Assembly (NCBI GenBank): GCA_049999805.1
Contig: JBNGIO010005382.1
Location: 44,296 to 88,726, forward strand
Direction: 5' to 3'
Source of the DNA: Folioceros fuciformis
Lineage: Eukaryota; Anthocerotophyta; Anthocerotopsida; Anthocerotales
Length of the DNA stretch: 44,431 nucleotides
Every line of letters begins with the position of its first letter. Position 1 is the stretch's first letter. A program made the translations under genes and the position numbers. Under the pieces are notes generated by a model, which was not told where the DNA came from, ran no database searches, and saw only the letters and a program-made list of their open reading frames with translations. This document shows positions 30,937 through 41,068 of the stretch, piece by piece.

Positions 30937-33283
30937 ATGGAAGAAAGATTGGATAGTAAACTTGGAGAGAAGGATAGCGGAAAACTTGAAGAGAAGAAAC
31001 TTGAAGTGGCTAATGGTGTGGTATTCACTGACTCAAAGGTTTATGTTAAAGAAGAGGTTGACGAGCACATGCAAGGAAAGTCAGATGCTGAATGTGGAGA
31101 GAGGGACAGTGAAATACATATTGTAGAGGAGGAGATGCAAGAGGCTGATCCCATTATTTATTTAGGTTGGCAGCCACTTCCTCGGGGAGGTGCAGGCAAA
31201 TTGGATGGTGTGGTGTTAAGTGACTCAAAGCTTGGTACTGAAGAAGAGGTTGACAAGCACATGAAAGGAATACCAGATGCTGAACGTGGAGAGAGGGACA
31301 GCGAAATGCATATTGTAGAGGAGAAGAGACAAGAGGCTGATCCCATTATTTATGTAGGTTGGCAGCCACCTCTTCATGAAGGTGAAGCTAAAGTGTACTG
31401 TGTGGTGTTAAGTGACTCAAGGCTTGATAATGAAGAAGAGGTTGACGAGCACATGAAAGGAATTCCGGATGCTGAACATGGAGAGAGTGACGGCGAAATA
31501 CATGTGGCGAAGAAGAGTAAAAACTACGGGGCTAATCCACCTCCATGGGAAGGTGAAGCTAAGCTGGATAATAACCTGGATAATGGCATGGATATCGTGA
31601 TAGGTGATTCTGACTCATACTCTGAGTATTCCTCGCAAGGTTATGTTTCTGAGGACATGGAAGTGAGTTCAGATGATAAACATCTGGACAGAGAGGTGAT
31701 CCATAAATCATGCATAATTTGCGCAGCTTGAGCGTTTGGGGACAAGGTATATAGGTCTCTGACGCTTGGATTTCAATATGCAGACGGCAAGACCAATACA
31801 GACTGAGAGGGAGGCTCAGGAAGAAGTTGATGATCTGTTGGATCTTGAAATCCAGGTCATATTTGAATTCCATTTCAGCAAATATAATTGGACCGTGTGA
31901 ATTGTGACCACCGTTGTCCCTCCTACTCAATCGTTTTACAAATTTTGTGTAGGCGGCGAATCTGCTGGAGGATCTGGAAGATGAGTCCTTGTCTTGTCTT
32001 AGAAGTGAATGCAGATTGGAGCTATCTGAAAAAATCGCAGATTCTGATGAGGTGAGATATGATTCTCCACAGTGACACCACTAGTTGTCTGACGTGCTTA
32101 ATTTGATGTCGAGGGTGGTGTGTCTACCTGCACCCACGCAGCTGGATGCAGCAACTGAGGAGGAGATGGATATTTATAAAACCATTGTGAATGAACACCT
32201 GCTTAAAGTTCAAGAAGACATTGCCCGCTCACAGGTATGGCCAGTGGCCTGGTTGAGAATCTCATGTCTACCTCTATGGGTGCGTGTGCAATGCATGGGC
32301 CTTCACTGGATCACAGCCAAGCTGTGCTAACGAGCGAAAAGAATGAATGCTGAGCTGAGCTGAGTTGCTTGTCTGCAGGAACGGTTGCAAGCTGCTCATA
32401 TCAGCTTGCCCCACACGTACAAGAAGATTGAGAAGCTGGTTCGAAGTCGCTGCAAAACGGATGCATGGAAAAACAGGGCGCACTGGGCTGGCTCGCAAGT
32501 AACACCGGAGGTACTCAGTATCATTAACGGCGCAGAGTCTGAGTTGGAGAAGACCAGACCCGTGATGAGGTAAGTGCTCGCATTTGCAACAACTAGAACC
32601 TAGGCTGAAAGCGTCTCATGTGGTCAGTTTCTTGAGAGCTACAAGCAGTTGGCAATGCACAATGTAACAAGAGCGTGTGTGGTGCATCGATCAGGCTTCA
32701 TGGGAGAACCATGGAAGCTGGAGCCAGCGGAATGCTTGCCAAGAAGTTCCATCTACCCAATTGTGCACATGCTACACTGGATCAGGGATGGCTAGAATTT
32801 TATGTTCGAATGGAGACTGATGTGGATGCTAGGGTATACGCGGCATGCACACCACAGGAGGCAATTCAAGTACTGGAGTCCAAAATTCCTGCTGCCGACA
32901 TTTCAACTGTTAATGAGGTTTGTTAAAATTTGCGAATTAAGAATTTTCAGGCTGTGATACAATTGTTCACGAGGTTCTCACCGCCACGTCCCTCGTTGTT
33001 GCAGGACATCGCGAGATTGGAAGAAGTAGCAGCATCTTCCTCTGACGCCATGACGAACAAGGGAGGCATCACAAATATACGGCGAGAGAACATCAAGAAG
33101 GTATTCTAACTTTGAATTCGGGTCCCGCGCCATGAAACCCTTGACATGTATATAATCTCTATTTTACAGTTTGACGAACAGCACGAGCTCGCAACTGTGG
33201 AGAAAAATGGAACCAAAGAAACGGAGCGGCAAAACGCAATGGCATCTGTGAACAATCCTGTCAAGCCCTCACAAAGCTCCTGA
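30937..33283 (+). CDS. ATRX N-terminal-like protein, tandem copy 2, with expanded acidic repeat exon
   Basis: Paralogue of copy 1 with the same exon order and phases: 30937-31695 (acidic repeats), 31784-31855, 31953-32051, 32142-32234, 32379-32569, 32695-32917, 33005-33100, 33170-33283. The first exon may extend to an acceptor at 30913 and be joined in phase 1, as in copy 1; otherwise ATG 30937 (MEERLDSKLGEK) starts it. ATRX-like marks are SLPHTYKKIEKL, CKTDAWKNRAHWAG, MEAGASGMLAKKF and YAACTPQEAIQVL. Exon 5 shares 44 of 64 residues with copy 1 by eye. It ends at TGA, again before any ADD or helicase domain. The acidic exon has three 64-residue repeats (third partial), each opening with a SIM-like core (VVFTDS, VVLSDS, VVLSDS), plus MDIVIGDSDSYSEYSS. 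An apparent TGA at 31729 falls inside the intron in this model. From ATG 30937 the model gives about 549 residues. Confidence 0.7.
31021..31570 (+). repeat. 192-bp coding tandem repeat in ATRX-N copy 2
   Basis: Three consecutive units of 64 codons each (last one partial), starting with codons for VVFTDSK, VVLSDSK and VVLSDSR. Each contains EEVDEHM-type, PDAE-type and GERDSE-type segments, then EADPIIY-GWQP in units 1 and 2. Units remain in frame, so the repeat grew as coding sequence. Copy 1 has only one related unit. Confidence 0.9.
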
Positions 33284-33899
33284 ATCTGAAACCTCCTACA
33301 GTTAGGGGCTTCCAGAGGCTTCAAGGATAGTGACTAGAATAGCCGACAGGGAACGCAGTCGGAGGCTATTTTGAATGCGCTAAACAGCTACGTGGAATCC
33401 GTATGTATGTAGGACAGAAACTTGTTGCAAAAATCCAGCCTTTACACTTTCAAGAACGACGCTCCTGCAACCTGAGCTTTCTTTGCCCAGCTGCAAAATG
33501 AGAAACGAAAGAAGATGATCAATAACGCGTACGATACTTCCCGACCTATTGCAGTTGGCAAACCTCATGTCTTACGCATCAAGAAATATGCCCAGGGACC
33601 TCCTCACACAAGCAGTCATGGATTGGATGGACCAACAACTACACCAGATAAGCAAAACTACGATGGGTTATTCTATAGACCGTAGCCTGAAATATAGTAA
33701 TCAGACAATAGTAAGGAACAAGCAGCCGCGGTGAAATCACCTCATATATACATATGAGAAGAAGAACATGTACACTATTGCCGCAAGAAATTACTCTCCA
33801 AAAGACATTCCTTCCAAGGCCTGCATATAAAGTACATAATTGGCATAACGAGTTACTCTCTTGTATATTTCTTGTTTCTACATATGCCCTGGTAACGAG
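33284..33899. other. Convergent 3' region between ATRX-N copy 2 and PUB62-like gene
   Basis: 616 bases between two stop codons on opposite strands; expected to contain both 3' UTRs. Small frames (for example 33549-33734) show no motif. The corresponding distance behind copy 1 is only about 130 bases, so this interval was lost or never duplicated there. Confidence 0.55.
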
Positions 33900-36800
33900 T
33901 CACAAGTCTGCCGAGTGCGCTTGTCTATCTTCGCTGACCCCATTCTTCAACTCGGTTGTTGCCTTTGCGAGAGAACGGTACTGTAATCTCAAACTCTCCG
34001 AGTTGTCCACCATTGTCACTAAGTACCTGAAGGTAATCACAACCAGGATTAGCACAGACATGAACGGCACGCGAAGCCAGAAGGGCCGCCCATTCGAAAA
34101 CAGAAAGCGCCACGTACCAGCCATTTAGACACTTATTTGTCACAACAGCTTCTCGTCCAACATATTTCCCTGCGGTCCTTTTGTTGCCCTGCATATTGTA
34201 CGGTAATGACGAAGTCAGAATCAAGGAGTAAATCCAACCACATATGAATCATACATACACTACAATCAAAGCTAATCACGTCATCAACCGAGAAGCCAAA
34301 TCACCTTTATCATAACCCTTTCATTCACGGCAAAAGGGTACTGAACACCCTTGGGAGGCCGAGGTGTTGCCTCTGGAGAAGAATTTGAGGGTTCTGGAGC
34401 TGGCAGAATGGATAAGTTACTCTGCAACACCAACAGACAAATTCAAGGTTAGACATCTTCCCACTTGCCGCCGTGGTCATTCGAGACATTCTACAAGGGC
34501 TAGCAATTCAGTCCTGAAGTCCAGTAGATCTTCTACTTTAGATGCAACATGTACCCATCAGAGGAACTTCACACATCTCTACCTTGTTCACTCGCTTGGC
34601 TTTAGGTTCACTAATATCTGCAATTTCTTTTTTTCTTTTAACCCCTCTTAGACCAGTTGTAACTTGAGCGTGTCGATTTCTCTCCTCCCGTCTGAAAGCT
34701 CTAGCAGCTGCTTGCAACGCTGTAGCACGAGCAGGCAGACTATGGTTACAAAAATATTAAAATTGACACCCCACTGAAATGAGGTAGGCAGGGTGTACAA
34801 TCTGGTCTCACCATAGTTTGGAACAAGAGAATTCACGTCCACACCAGCTCCACATGAGATACAAACCCTCTGCAAAAACTCTCTCAGCTTAGATTTCCAT
34901 GAGTGAACTTACTCCTTACAGACGTAACTCGGGTATTTCATATTCATGCCACGCCTAATCCATAACACATACACGGGAGGAGGTCTTACACTTTCGTATA
35001 CTCTTTGAAGAGTTGCACCTCCAAATGAATGGCCACAGGGAGCCACCTTAGCATCTTCTAGCAGAGCCCCACTGAAAACCAAGCAAGTGGAAAATCATCG
35101 ACCCCTCTAGCATGCTAATTTTCAAGAGGCACCTTGCAAAGAGGGTACCTGCCTCAACCAAGGCAGCAAAAACAGAAGGGTACTGGGAAAAGAAGCATTA
35201 AATAATTACTTACGTCAGCGGATCAGACAGTACATTTCTCAGCGAAGGTTCTGAGTTGCCTCTGGCTGGCTCCTAAACAACAAAGGCACATTTCAGACTT
35301 GACTTAGAAAAATGGATGCAGAGCTTAGTATCATCCCAATTGACAGCATAAGATGCAGCAAATTCTCATCCCCCTCTACAACATGCATCCATCTCATCGG
35401 AGTCCAAGATTAAAGGCTGCCAATTACCAGAGCTTTGTCTGCACCATTTCCCATCAATGCCTCTGCTGCCTTCAAGCCTTCCATAAACTGACTAACTAAG
35501 ACGGGAGAAAACGTCTCAGACACAGGATGTCCTGCCTCCGCAAGCGAAGTGCAATCAATCATTGCAGAGTCCCGTGGTACCATCCGGAATGTCATAGAAA
35601 TCCTGTAATAATGACCGTAACATAAGCTAGAGGGCTAGGGACAGAAAACAAAGATCACAGCACGGAAACGAACGAAACTGATTAACTTCAAACACTGTTT
35701 GCTTCACAGAAATCACATACAAAGTCTTTTACCAAGCTATTGACCACCGCGTGACGAGGAACACACCTTCCGACAGGACCGGAGGTAGAAGGGTTTGATG
35801 AGGGCACTGGTACGACACGGAAGGCTGAAGACTTTCGAAGGCCAGCAGTCGCTTGATGGAGGGCCCTGCCAACAAGCAGCAGCAGATCACCTGGACCGAG
35901 TCCACTGTCTGCTAAGTACCACCGACCACTAGAATCACACACCTGCAAATTGGAGAGCAGCATATTAGACATCCCCAACCGCATGGCCCCTCTTACGTCT
36001 TACGGAAAGAGGATTCAGTTCTACTGAAAAGAATCTTGACAAGACAAAAGATTATGTCATACGACCGACCATGCGAATCTAGCTCTTACAACCTACAAAG
36101 ATTAAACTTACCTGCAAACCCGCAGAATCGGATGCAATTAACCTTAGCAGCCCTTTCTCCACATCCTGGCCATGAAATGCTTCGCCTCCAACATGGGTCT
36201 TACCAAGGGAAGAAGTGAAATGCGCAGCCGCAGTCAAAACTGAATGGGACACTTCGCCAGGCACCAGCGGGGAGTCATCTAACAGCGGACAGAATGCGCT
36301 GAAGAAGAAGCAAGGCAAAATTTAAGACAAGTATTGCTGTAGCCATCAAGAGCAGCAAGTGAGAAGTAAAAAGTGATGAAGCGCTGTGATGACGTCTTAC
36401 TCGCTTCGAAGTTGAAGATGCCTGGCAATGGCACTCAAACAAGCTCTAGATGCTTTTCCGAGGCATCTAAACGCCTCAGGCATGCAAGGTGGTGGAGGGT
36501 CAGAGCCTTCACCTGCAGAACTTCTGCGCAGGTGCACAACGTTTCAGTCAAAAGGAAAGGCGACTGCCAAACGAGGTCAGGCCACGAAGGTCAGATGCCT
36601 GATAGCAGCAACATGCCCCAACCAAGCATCCAGAGGGTATTGTGGAAACGTACCTCCCAGCTCGATAACAGTAAAAGGATTGAGCCGCAGTCGTCAAGTA
36701 ACCAGAAGATTTACCCTGGTCCGACGCATGCCAGGGATGCGAAGCCTCCACACCCTGCGGCCTGCTTCTAAAATACAACCTGGAGGACTCCAGGGCACAC

Positions 36801-37303
36801 CTCATGAAAGCTGCGTCTTCCCCGCTGAGCTCTATAATGGCTGCATTGTTTTTGGCAAGAGACTGAGAGAGCATCTCCACCGCTCTGGTGTAGCCCGGCG
36901 AAGCCACCCCGTCCTCGGGGATCATGTCCGCGAGCTTCACCCTGCTCGGTATGTCCGACGGACTAGCCAAGATAGCAGGCTGGTGCGGCCCTTGTCCAGA
37001 GAGCACGCCCCCCGCCGCATTAGCAGTCGCATTGTTGTGACCCGGACCCATGAAAGGGGCGGCACGCGGGGTAGAGCCTCCCGCGGCCGCCTGCTGCGAC
37101 GCCACGGGCAGAGCTAGAGAGAGCGAAGAAGCTCCAAGGCCCGGTGACGCCGCCGGCACGGCAGCAGCAGCAGCAGCAGCAACAGCACGCCCCGCCGGCT
37201 GCTGAGTCGCGAAAGGAGGAGCGGCAGCCCCGGTGGCCGGTCTGGTGGATGGGCCCGGAGGCGGAGGAGGCATGGAAGGCATCTGCATGGCCATGGCCGT
37301 CAT
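33900..37303 (-). CDS. PUB62-like U-box domain protein, 12 exons, 653 aa
   Basis: Matches plant U-box proteins of the PUB62/PUB63 type, thought to be E3 ubiquitin ligases. Exons (minus): 37303-36654, 36523-36401, 36298-36112, 35942-35767, 35602-35428, 35272-35214, 35071-34990, 34869-34812, 34719-34583, 34421-34305, 34188-34118, 34026-33900; all phases close over 654 codons. Exon 1 is a low-complexity Ala/Pro/Gln region with a polyalanine tract, then ELSGEDAAFMRCALESSRLYF. Conserved blocks follow: AFRCLGKASRACLSAIARHL, LLDDSPLVPGEVS, VEKGLLRLIASDSAGLQVCD, GRWYLADSGLGPGDLLLLVG and DCTSLAEAGHPV with VSQFMEGL. The U-box/RING-like region is about residues 445-510 (SDPLTGALLEDAKVAPCGHSF, then RVCISCGAGV and SLVPNY). 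The C-terminus has PFAVNERVMIKGNKRT, FVGREAVVT-like and NGWYLVTMV with LRLQYRSL. A stop codon in frame upstream supports the ATG at 37303. A partial copy lies at 29.2 kb. Confidence 0.93.
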
Positions 37304-38693
37304 GCTTGATGGATGTGAAACAGGGTATCCTGTCCCTGACTCAGCTGACTCCTCTCAGGCGTCACTCCGGGGGCAGCAACGCCCGAGTCCGGGTCCAACC
37401 ACCTGCAAAAAAGCGACTACTTCTGGAACAAGCGCGCACGCAACCACTGCTCATCCTGGTCCCCACAGCGCGCGCACGGAATCAAGAATCCTACCCTCGT
37501 CTCCCTCCCGCAGTCCAAGAATTGAGCAAGAAAAGCGCCATGGCTGCAGAGACGCACGCAATTTTACTACGCCACCACCACAGCACAGCACATCACACGA
37601 CACCAAACCAGAGCAGAGCAGAGCAGACTGGACCAGCTGAACCCTATCAGGTAGGAAGACACACACAAACGCGCAGCCCGTCGTGCATCGTGCCGGGCAT
37701 GCCTTCCGATCCCCCTTAGCCGCGCAAGAACCAACCTACAGACCACTCCCTACCCTCCCTCCAAAAATCCCTCCTCGCCGTCCCTCTCCTTCCCTCCACT
37801 TTCCAATTCCCCTACCACCTACTCCAGCAGCTCACTCCTCCACCATTCTCCTCCTCTCACTCCTCCTCCCTCCTAGGCGCCTCCAAGTCACAAATCAGCT
37901 TCACATTCTCCAATGCGTCTTCTTCCTCCTTCAGGCCTACCTTCTCCTCCCAGGCAGCCAAACTCCCTATTTCCGCTCCAATTGCTGCAGACCGATCCCG
38001 CGCGACGTTCTACACGCGATCCAAGGCCTGCTCCACGCAGAACAACAATCCCGTCCCTCCCGCTCCAGCGTGCGAATTATTTTCCTGTCCGCTGCGCTGT
38101 GCTGCGCTTCTCCTTGCCCTCCTCCTTTCAGCGCCTTCTTCCACTCTTGACTGGCTTGCTTGCCAGCTAGCTAGCTGGCCAGCTTGCTTCCCGGCTGCTT
38201 CTGGTCCGCCGCAAAGGTGCCTCCTGCTCCCCGTTCCCCTGCCCGCCTTCCTTTCTCGACCGCGTCTCGCCTGCGACGTGACTCGCGACTCGCGAGGTAG
38301 TCAGAGCGCGGAACCCCGTTCCCTGGCAGCGCAGCGCAGCTCCCGTCGCGCGCAGAAACCCGTTCCGTCCTAGTCCACGGTCTCGGCGGGGGGGGGCTTG
38401 CCGGGCCCCACGGTCGCCTTTATCTCCGCTAGGTTAGGTTTCCTTAAATGTGTTGGTAGGTGATTTAGGCAGGCGCGGTGGAATGAGGTTTACATTTGAG
38501 GCCATGCCATGCCGGTAACTTAGGATGCAGCACATGCGATGCGAATGCGCGGACAGCTGGATGCCATGTAATATGTATGGGAGTGAGCAGGTTCACGTGC
38601 ATCGCATGAGGCAGCCATCATGGTGGGGGCCATATGGACCCATGACACTCACACATGCTTCACGCTGCCCTTCTTTCCTACCTTCTTTCCGTT

Positions 38694-38728
38694 TCCGTTT
38701 CCGTTCCCCGTTCCCCGTTCCCCGTTTC
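38694..38728. repeat. TTTCCG / TTCCCCG short tandem repeats
   Basis: Three copies of a TTTCCG hexamer run directly into about three copies of a TTCCCCG heptamer. Non-coding simple repeat. Confidence 0.8.
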
Positions 38729-38910
38729 CACAGCCTCAGCCCACATCACATTATCCCCCTCCTTCATGACATGACCAACCACCCACGCAACGTGTCATGT
38801 ATGTACATATCCACACCCATTCCCGTCACATTCCCATGTCATACATATCTCCTTTTTGGTTCGGTTGGCTTAGATTAGCTTCACCTTCGTCTGCTTTGCT
38901 TTGGGCCGCA

Positions 38911-38930
38911 CGTAACGTAACGTAACGTAA
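38911..38930. repeat. CGTAA pentamer repeat
   Basis: Four consecutive CGTAA pentamers; related words (GCGTAAAG) follow at about 38960. Non-coding. Confidence 0.8.
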
Positions 38931-39421
38931 CTACTTTTGCTTTGCATTGGGAAGCATGTAGCGTAAAGTAGTTTATGGATGTAAATTGCCGTCAGAATTT
39001 CGTTTCTCGAGACGAAGACTTTATTGTGAACGACAAAATGAAAACCCCTCTACCACTCGACCGAAGGAGGACACGTCCCGTGAAGGGCTGGCCAGCCTGA
39101 CGAAATTAGCAATTGCCCGGGGGCGTGAGATTCTCTGTAAAAAGGCATGAACTTTTAATCTTCTGTGGTCCCTTGCGGGTTAAATCCGTCTCTCTTCCTC
39201 TTCCTCTTCCCTTCCCTTTGTAAAGTTTCGTCCGTGGACGGACCGTGATATGGCGAACCTGGAAACCTGAATGCCACTCCCACACTGTGGGGTTGGAGAG
39301 CGTGGGACGGATTCCTCCGCACGTAGGATGTGCTTGTCACAGAGTGCAAGGTCTGTTTGTCACGCGAAATCGTGATCAGGTGACGGCCGGCTTGCCCACT
39401 GGAACGTGGAGGCGAGACATT

Positions 39422-40498
39422 ATGGATTGCGGTTGCAAACAGGCCGCCCCTGTGCAGGCTATGTGTCCGTCACCACTGGCCGTGGTGCGGCCAGTGTGTC
39501 TTGCCTCTTCCACCTGCGCCTTTTCTGCACCCCGTGTCTACAGGCGAAGAGCTTCTTGCCGGAGTGTGCGTCCGCGGAGTGGCTCACCTTCGGAAGGGGG
39601 GAACAGGCCGCCTCGACGGCCTGGACTCCCTTCAGGACTGAAAGTTTCAGGTCAGACGGCGACGGTGGAGCGGGGGCCGCGGGTATGGCAGACAGTAGGC
39701 TGGCTGGAAACGGCACTTGCAACAGGTTTGATGCTCATAGCTGGTGACGCGCGTGGAGAGGAAGCGGCGGCAGACTCTGGCGGTGCGGGTGAAGATGCGG
39801 GAAGTGTGGTGGAAGCGGGAGGCGGATCGGAGCAGGAGGGAGACTCTGGTAGTGCGGGTGTAGACTCTGGAAATGCGGTGGAAGCGGGAAGCGAGTCCGC
39901 GCAGGATGTGGTTGAGGTCGTTCAAGATGTCGACTCTGGTAGTGCGATTGTAGACTCTGGTAGTGCGATTGTAGACTCTGGTAGTGCGGTGGTAGATTCG
40001 GGAAATGCGGTGGAAGCGGCAAGCGGACCCGCGCAGGATGTGTTTGAGACAGTTCAAGACGTAGGCTCGGATGCTCCACTCGTAGGCGCAGAAAGTACGG
40101 CGGAAGTGGGAAGCGGACCCGCGCAATATACGTTCGAGATCATTCAAGGCGGACAGTCTGGTAGTGGGGCTGTAGACTCTGGAAGTGCGGTGGAAGCGGC
40201 GAGTGGATCCGCACAGGTCATTCAGGACGTTGATACCGGTGACCTGTTTGGCTCTCTAGCAACAAGCACTATTAGCCTCCTGTTCGTCTTGGCTGCCGTT
40301 GGCCTCGTTGTCGTCACAATTGGCGTGGTCTATCTGTCCATCGCGGATTATCGCGAGAAGAAGGATGCCGAAAAGGACAGGGAAAGTAGGTCGCCTGTCA
40401 ATGTGCAAACCGACGACGCAGGTACCTCGGTCACTGGACGAGGCAAAGGATTCGGGAAGAAGCCAGAAAAGGTCTCCAAGGAAAAGACCCGAAAGTAG
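39422..40498 (+). CDS. Putative plastid-targeted single-pass membrane protein with DSGSA repeats, 358 aa
   Basis: Family not recognised. The single-exon frame from ATG 39422 (MDCGCKQAAP) or ATG 39461 (MCPSPLAVVRP) runs to TAG at 40498. The N-terminal 60-70 residues are rich in S, R, A and P and almost free of acidic residues, as in a chloroplast transit peptide. A hydrophobic stretch (TALATGLMLIAGDA) follows and could be a thylakoid-targeting or first membrane segment. The middle 170 residues are acidic low-complexity repeats built on VDSGSA, VDSGNAVEA and PAQDVFETVQDV units. Near the C-terminus SLLFVLAAVGLVVVTIGVVYLSI is a clear membrane segment, followed by YREKKDAEKDRESR and a strongly basic tail (GKKPEKVSKEKTRK). 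This suggests an acidic loop on one side of a plastid membrane and a basic tail on the other. Function is unknown. Confidence 0.65.
   Translation: MDCGCKQAAPVQAMCPSPLAVVRPVCLASSTCAFSAPRVYRRRASCRSVRPRSGSPSEGGNRPPRRPGLPSGLKVSGQTATVERGPRVWQTVGWLETALATGLMLIAGDARGEEAAADSGGAGEDAGSVVEAGGGSEQEGDSGSAGVDSGNAVEAGSESAQDVVEVVQDVDSGSAIVDSGSAIVDSGSAVVDSGNAVEAASGPAQDVFETVQDVGSDAPLVGAESTAEVGSGPAQYTFEIIQGGQSGSGAVDSGSAVEAASGSAQVIQDVDTGDLFGSLATSTISLLFVLAAVGLVVVTIGVVYLSIADYREKKDAEKDRESRSPVNVQTDDAGTSVTGRGKGFGKKPEKVSKEKTRK
39932..40015 (+). repeat. 21-bp coding minisatellite (VDSGSAI units)
   Basis: Units start at 39932, 39953, 39974 and 39995, each seven codons long; the first two are identical apart from their junctions and the later ones drift. 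The same word appears singly at 39774, 39841, 39853 and 40170. Length 21 keeps the frame. Confidence 0.92.
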
Positions 40499-41068
40499 TC
40501 AGCTTGCACATGTAGACAATTGGGCAGTTTTTCAAGTTCCAACCAGCATCGCAATAATTCCGTGCACAAAATAGCCATGGCTGCCATAAATCCTCATGCC
40601 CTCATAGTACTCCAGTCCTTTGTCCACCATGCCGGCATATTATTCAATGCACACAGACCAATTGAATCCTGCATGCGCAGCAAGAATGGCACCAAGTCCA
40701 GAAGACCTTTCACAAACCGAGACACTATCTGGCTTCGGATCATCTGTACAGGACAGCCACCAGCATGGCACTGAAAAATGACAACCAATCAAGAGGCTCT
40801 GCCTAAGCCTCAATCATTCACCCAGCAAGCGGTTTTAACTAGATTACACTCCCATAGTGACAAATCTACATGCCACCTTCAACGACAGATACCCAACGCA
40901 TGGATTCCTAACTAGCTACTAGTACCTTCTAAGTACCTCAACCATTACCTCCACCTGGATCCACAAGGAAGGAGAAAAAGGAAACAGGCAATCGTGTTCA
41001 TAGTCATCTATCAAGGAGGAGAACCACGTATCAGCCCTCACAAACAGTATGATAGGCACCCTGTTTAG
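40499..41068. other. Convergent 3' region between DSGSA-repeat and TOL genes
   Basis: 570 bases between opposite-strand stop codons. Expected 3' UTRs only; small frames on both strands show no recognisable motif. Confidence 0.55.

Larger units (their letters stand above)
37304..39421. promoter_or_regulatory. 2.1 kb divergent region, PUB62-like (-) / plastid-protein gene (+)
   Basis: Contains promoters and leaders of two divergent genes. A minus-strand acceptor-like TTTTTTGCAG near 37400 suggests a leader intron of the PUB62-like gene. 37740-38110 is strongly pyrimidine-rich on the plus strand, a short G run occurs at 38388-38396, and simple repeats lie at 38.7 and 38.9 kb. No other gene is supportable. 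Confidence 0.5.

Noticed and set aside
31727-31732. Nonsense TGA in ATRX-N copy 2 where copy 1 has TGT (cysteine)
   Set aside because: Both copies have a phase-matched intron spanning this place, so it need not be coding. I therefore did not call copy 2 a pseudogene.
34353-34440. Plus-strand frame around GVASGEEFEGSGAGRMDK, first thought to be a third ATRX-type fragment
   Set aside because: On the minus strand it is exon 10 of the PUB62-like gene with correct splice sites; the plus-strand frame is a shadow.
39647-40147. Long antisense frame rich in HYQSLQSH-type and TRVYNRTT-type repeats
   Set aside because: Mirror image of the 21-bp coding minisatellite; the plus-strand frame has a transit-like N-terminus and membrane segment and is preferred.
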